Shown here piece after piece: positions 46,762 through 49,266 of a stretch of 49,266 nucleotides of DNA. The stretch spans positions 1 through 49,266 of the forward strand of contig NZ_PUQD01000036.1 in the NCBI RefSeq assembly GCF_003331055.1, given 5' to 3'. The position numbers and the translations under genes are program-made. A model generated the notes under the pieces. That model ran no database searches. It worked only from the letters and a program-made list of their open reading frames with translations, and was not told the origin of the DNA. The stretch is from Pseudomonas sp. AFG_SD02_1510_Pfu_092 (GTDB lineage: Bacteria > Pseudomonadota > Gammaproteobacteria > Pseudomonadales > Pseudomonadaceae). How positions within the stretch are numbered: position 1 is the stretch's first letter; every line of letters begins with the position of its first letter.

Positions 46762-47844
46762 ATGAGCAAGCAGATTCTGATTCTCCCAGGTGACGGTATC
46801 GGCCCGGAAATCATGGCCGAGGCCGTCAAGGTGCTGGAGCTGGCCAACGACAAGTTCCAGCTCGGCTTCAGCCTGGCGCATGACGTGATTGGTGGCGCGG
46901 CCATCGACAAGCACGGCGTGCCGCTGGCCGACGAGACCCTGGAGCGTGCGCGCAAGGCCGATGCCGTGCTGCTGGGCGCCGTGGGCGGGCCGAAGTGGGA
47001 CAAGATCGAACGTGACATCCGCCCTGAGCGCGGCCTGCTGAAAATCCGTTCGCAACTGGGCCTGTTCGCCAACCTGCGCCCGGCCATCCTCTACCCGCAG
47101 CTGGCCGATGCCTCCTCGCTCAAGCCAGAGATCGTCTCGGGCCTGGACATCCTCATCGTTCGCGAGCTGACCGGTGGCATCTACTTCGGTGCCCCGCGTG
47201 GCCAGCGCGAGCTGCCAGGCGGCGAGCGTCAGGCGTACGACACCTTGCCGTACAGCGAAAGCGAAGTGCGCCGCATCGCCCGTGTCGGCTTCGACATGGC
47301 CCGCGTGCGTGGCAAGAAGCTGTGTTCGGTCGACAAGGCCAACGTGCTCGCTTCCAGCCAGTTGTGGCGCGAAGTGGTCGAAGACGTGGCCAAGGACTAC
47401 CCGGATGTCGAGCTGAGCCACATGTACGTCGACAACGCGGCCATGCAGCTGGTGCGCGCACCCAAGCAGTTCGACGTCATGGTGACCGACAACATGTTCG
47501 GTGACATTCTGTCGGATGAAGCTTCCATGCTGACCGGTTCCATCGGCATGCTGCCCTCGGCGTCGCTGGATGCCGACAACAAAGGCATGTACGAGCCGTG
47601 CCACGGTTCGGCGCCGGACATCGCTGGCCTGGGTATCGCCAACCCGCTGGCGACCATCCTGTCGGTGTCGATGATGCTGCGTTACAGCTTCAATCAGTCG
47701 GCTGCCGCCGAGGCGATCGAGAAGGCCGTGAGCCTGGTCCTCGACCAGGGCCTGCGCACCGGCGATATCTTCTCGCAGGGCTGCCGCAAAGTTGGTACGC
47801 AGGAAATGGGCGACGCAGTAGTCGCAGCGCTGCGGAATCTGTAA
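46762..47844 (+). CDS. leuB: 3-isopropylmalate dehydrogenase
   Basis: LeuB oxidatively decarboxylates 3-isopropylmalate with NAD. It has 360 residues. [16 protein letters not shown] at the N-terminus, [11 protein letters not shown] with the substrate Tyr, [13 protein letters not shown] with the catalytic Lys, and [13 protein letters not shown] near 275 are all intact. AGAGGAAAGC precedes the ATG. It forms a leu gene cluster with leuCD and is followed by asd. Confidence 0.97.
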   Translation: MSKQILILPGDGIGPEIMAEAVKVLELANDKFQLGFSLAHDVIGGAAIDKHGVPLADETLERARKADAVLLGAVGGPKWDKIERDIRPERGLLKIRSQLGLFANLRPAILYPQLADASSLKPEIVSGLDILIVRELTGGIYFGAPRGQRELPGGERQAYDTLPYSESEVRRIARVGFDMARVRGKKLCSVDKANVLASSQLWREVVEDVAKDYPDVELSHMYVDNAAMQLVRAPKQFDVMVTDNMFGDILSDEASMLTGSIGMLPSASLDADNKGMYEPCHGSAPDIAGLGIANPLATILSVSMMLRYSFNQSAAAEAIEKAVSLVLDQGLRTGDIFSQGCRKVGTQEMGDAVVAALRNL

Positions 47845-47854
47845 TCTCTCTGGC

Positions 47855-47880
47855 CCGCCACCCTAAATTCCCGGTGGCGG
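47855..47880 (+). terminator. hairpin between leuB and asd
   Basis: CCGCCACC and GGTGGCGG form an 8-bp stem around a 10-base loop, with TTTT a few bases downstream (CCCACTTTTAG). It is a possible weak terminator before asd. Confidence 0.55.
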
Positions 47881-47907
47881 CCCACTTTTAGCAAAGGTGT
47901 AGTTGCG

Positions 47908-49020
47908 ATGAAACGTGTAGGTCTGATCGGTTGGCGCGGTATGGTCGGTTCCGTGCTCATGCAGCGGATGCTGGAGGAGCAGGATTTCGACCTTATCGAG
48001 CCGGTGTTCTTCACTACCTCCAATGTTGGTGGCCAGGGCCCGAACGTGGGCAAGGATACTGCTCCGCTCAAGGACGCTTATTCGATTGAAGAACTCAAGA
48101 CCCTCGACGTGATCCTGACCTGCCAGGGCGGCGACTACACCAACGAGGTCTTCCCCAAGCTGCGTGAAGCCGGCTGGCAGGGTTACTGGATCGACGCCGC
48201 CTCGTCCCTGCGCATGCAGGATGACGCGGTGATCATCCTCGACCCGGTCAACCGCAAGGTCATCGACCAGCAGCTGGATGCCGGCACCAAGAACTACATC
48301 GGCGGCAACTGCACCGTCAGCCTGATGCTGATGGGCCTGGGCGGCCTGTTCGAAGCCGGCCTGGTCGAGTGGATGAGCGCCATGACCTACCAGGCGGCCT
48401 CGGGCGCCGGTGCGCAAAACATGCGTGAGCTGATCAAGCAGATGGGCGCTACCCACGCGGCCGTTGCCGATGACCTGGCCAACCCGGCCAGCGCCATCCT
48501 CGACATCGACCGCAAGGTTGCCGAGGCCATGCGCAGCGAAGCGTTCCCGACCGAAAACTTCGGTGTGCCGCTGTCTGGCAGCCTGATCCCGTGGATCGAC
48601 AAGGAACTGCCGAACGGCCAGAGCCGTGAAGAATGGAAGGCCCAGGCCGAGACCAACAAAATTCTCGGTCGCTTCAAGAGCCCGATCCCGGTCGATGGCA
48701 TCTGCGTGCGCATCGGTGCCATGCGTTGCCACAGCCAGGCGCTGACCATCAAGCTGAACAAGGACGTGCCGCTGGCCGATATCGAAGGCATGATCAGCCA
48801 GCACAACCCTTGGGTGAAACTGGTGCCGAACCAGCGTGAAATCAGCATGCAGGAGCTGAGCCCGACCAAGGTTACCGGTACTCTCAACATTCCGGTTGGC
48901 CGTTTGCGCAAGCTGAATATGGGGTCGCAGTACCTCGGCGCGTTCACCGTGGGTGACCAGCTGTTGTGGGGTGCGGCCGAGCCGCTGCGTCGCATGTTGC
49001 GGATTCTGCTGGAGCGTTGA
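47908..49020 (+). CDS. asd: aspartate-semialdehyde dehydrogenase
   Basis: Asd makes aspartate semialdehyde for lysine, threonine, methionine and diaminopimelate (peptidoglycan). It has 370 residues. [18 protein letters not shown] is the NADP-binding N-terminus, Cys135 in [10 protein letters not shown] is the nucleophile, and the His in [12 protein letters not shown] is conserved. This is the long gammaproteobacterial type. A spacer with a hairpin separates it from leuB; a strong terminator follows. Confidence 0.97.
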   Translation: MKRVGLIGWRGMVGSVLMQRMLEEQDFDLIEPVFFTTSNVGGQGPNVGKDTAPLKDAYSIEELKTLDVILTCQGGDYTNEVFPKLREAGWQGYWIDAASSLRMQDDAVIILDPVNRKVIDQQLDAGTKNYIGGNCTVSLMLMGLGGLFEAGLVEWMSAMTYQAASGAGAQNMRELIKQMGATHAAVADDLANPASAILDIDRKVAEAMRSEAFPTENFGVPLSGSLIPWIDKELPNGQSREEWKAQAETNKILGRFKSPIPVDGICVRIGAMRCHSQALTIKLNKDVPLADIEGMISQHNPWVKLVPNQREISMQELSPTKVTGTLNIPVGRLRKLNMGSQYLGAFTVGDQLLWGAAEPLRRMLRILLER

Positions 49021-49037
49021 TCGTTCCGGTGTGAGCG

Positions 49038-49069
49038 AAAACCCGCGCTGGTGACAGCGCGGGTTTTTT
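49038..49069 (+). terminator. rho-independent terminator after asd
   Basis: AAAACCCGCGCT and AGCGCGGGTTTT around a 5-base loop, then further T residues. Confidence 0.93.
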
Positions 49070-49116
49070 GTTTCCGATGTTTGCCCAGCCCAGCCCAGCC
49101 CAGCCAGCTTGCTTTT

Positions 49117-49189
49117 GCTTTTGCTTCTAAGCGCGCGATAGCCCAGGCGCCGCAGATTGCGACTTCAGGAGGCCGCATGATGGGAGCGG
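49117..49189. repeat. dispersed structured repeat, copy 2 (shortened)
   Basis: It shares GCTTTTGCTTCTAAGCGCGC, a near-identical GCGACTTCAGGAGGCCG block and ATGATGGGAGCGG with copy 1 at 22461. The twin ATGGAT hairpins and the sequence between them are absent: the GGAGGCCG block joins directly to CATGATGGGAGCGG. A CAGCC-type short tandem repeat lies just before it. Confidence 0.82.
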
Positions 49190-49266
49190 TGTACGGGTCA
49201 CCCACATGGGTTACATAAAAGTTCACTCACATAGGTGACACTTTCAGCGTCACATAGCCATCAATG
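49190..49266 (+). mobile_element. probable left end of an insertion sequence, cut by window edge
   Basis: The similarity to copy 1 of the dispersed repeat stops exactly after GGGAGCGG, and the new sequence begins TGTACGGGTC. An 18-base motif is iterated at 49198-49215 and 49223-49240 (15 of 18 bases match), with a partial third copy at 49250-49257. A TG start and repeated near-terminal motifs resemble IS21-type ends, where they bind transposase. The transposase gene, if present, lies beyond the window. Confidence 0.5.

Overview
The window is a chromosomal housekeeping segment of a Pseudomonas, most likely of the P. putida group. The grounds are the gene order (exbBD-lpxK-kdsB-murB, rne facing rluC, yceD-rpmF-plsX-fabDG-acpP-fabF-pabC-mltG-tmk-holB-tatD, gltX with tRNA Ala/Glu, dusC-ibpA, leuCD-leuB-asd), the high-GC codon use, and the many P. 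putida-type REP palindromes (core GCGGG...CCCGC with CTCCCACAGG). There is no prophage, CRISPR array or plasmid backbone. The only mobile DNA is one probable insertion-sequence end at the right edge.

Layout. (1) 253-4792 (+): a tightly overlapping envelope operon, ExbB/ExbD-like proton channel, LpxK, a Trm112-type small protein, KdsB, a low-molecular-weight protein tyrosine phosphatase and MurB. (2) 4978-8229 (-): rne, with 17 copies of an 18-bp REER-coding repeat and an unusually long leader, divergent from rluC-HAD phosphatase-sppA (9029-11659). (3) 11760-12338 (-): Maf/YceF pyrophosphatase, divergent from the fatty-acid cluster yceD-rpmF-plsX-fabD-fabG-acpP-fabF-pabC and then mltG-tmk-holB-tatD (to 22412). 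(4) 22413-23151: a structured dispersed repeat and, on the minus strand, a small RNA gene that fits RgsA/P16. (5) 23152-26761: TetR regulator, MoaA-like radical SAM enzyme, lipoprotein, DUF1285 protein and a periplasmic cupin. (6) 26822-34813: tRNA-Asn, aromatic/aspartate aminotransferase, uvrB, an EmrAB-type efflux pair and gltX. (7) 34991-35606: a duplicated tRNA-Ala/tRNA-Glu operon. (8) 35712-38637: TetR, alpha/beta hydrolase, thioesterase, dusC. (9) 38775-39314: heat-shock gene ibpA with a sigma-32-like promoter and a ROSE-type RNA thermometer. (10) 39371-43607 (-): a PAS-GGDEF-EAL protein and a LysR regulator. (11) 43739-49020 (+): leuC-leuD, methyltransferase, leuB, asd. (12) 49117-49266: a second, shorter copy of the dispersed repeat, interrupted by the left end of an IS-like element.

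How it fits together. Much of the window serves envelope construction: lipid A and KDO (LpxK, KdsB), peptidoglycan (MurB, MltG), and phospholipid/fatty acids (PlsX, FabD/G/F, AcpP). The most interesting link is regulatory. The small RNA at 22831-22949 has a 14-nt stretch perfectly complementary to the ribosome-binding site of acpP at 16300-16313, so a probable stress-induced sRNA and its fatty-acid target lie about 6.5 kb apart. A second noteworthy structure is the dispersed repeat at 22461-22707. It carries two adjacent stem-loops that both show an identical ATGGAT hexaloop, the shape recognised by RsmA/CsrA proteins. No wholly novel protein system (defence, biosynthetic or secretion) is visible; the novelty is in the RNA and repeat layers.
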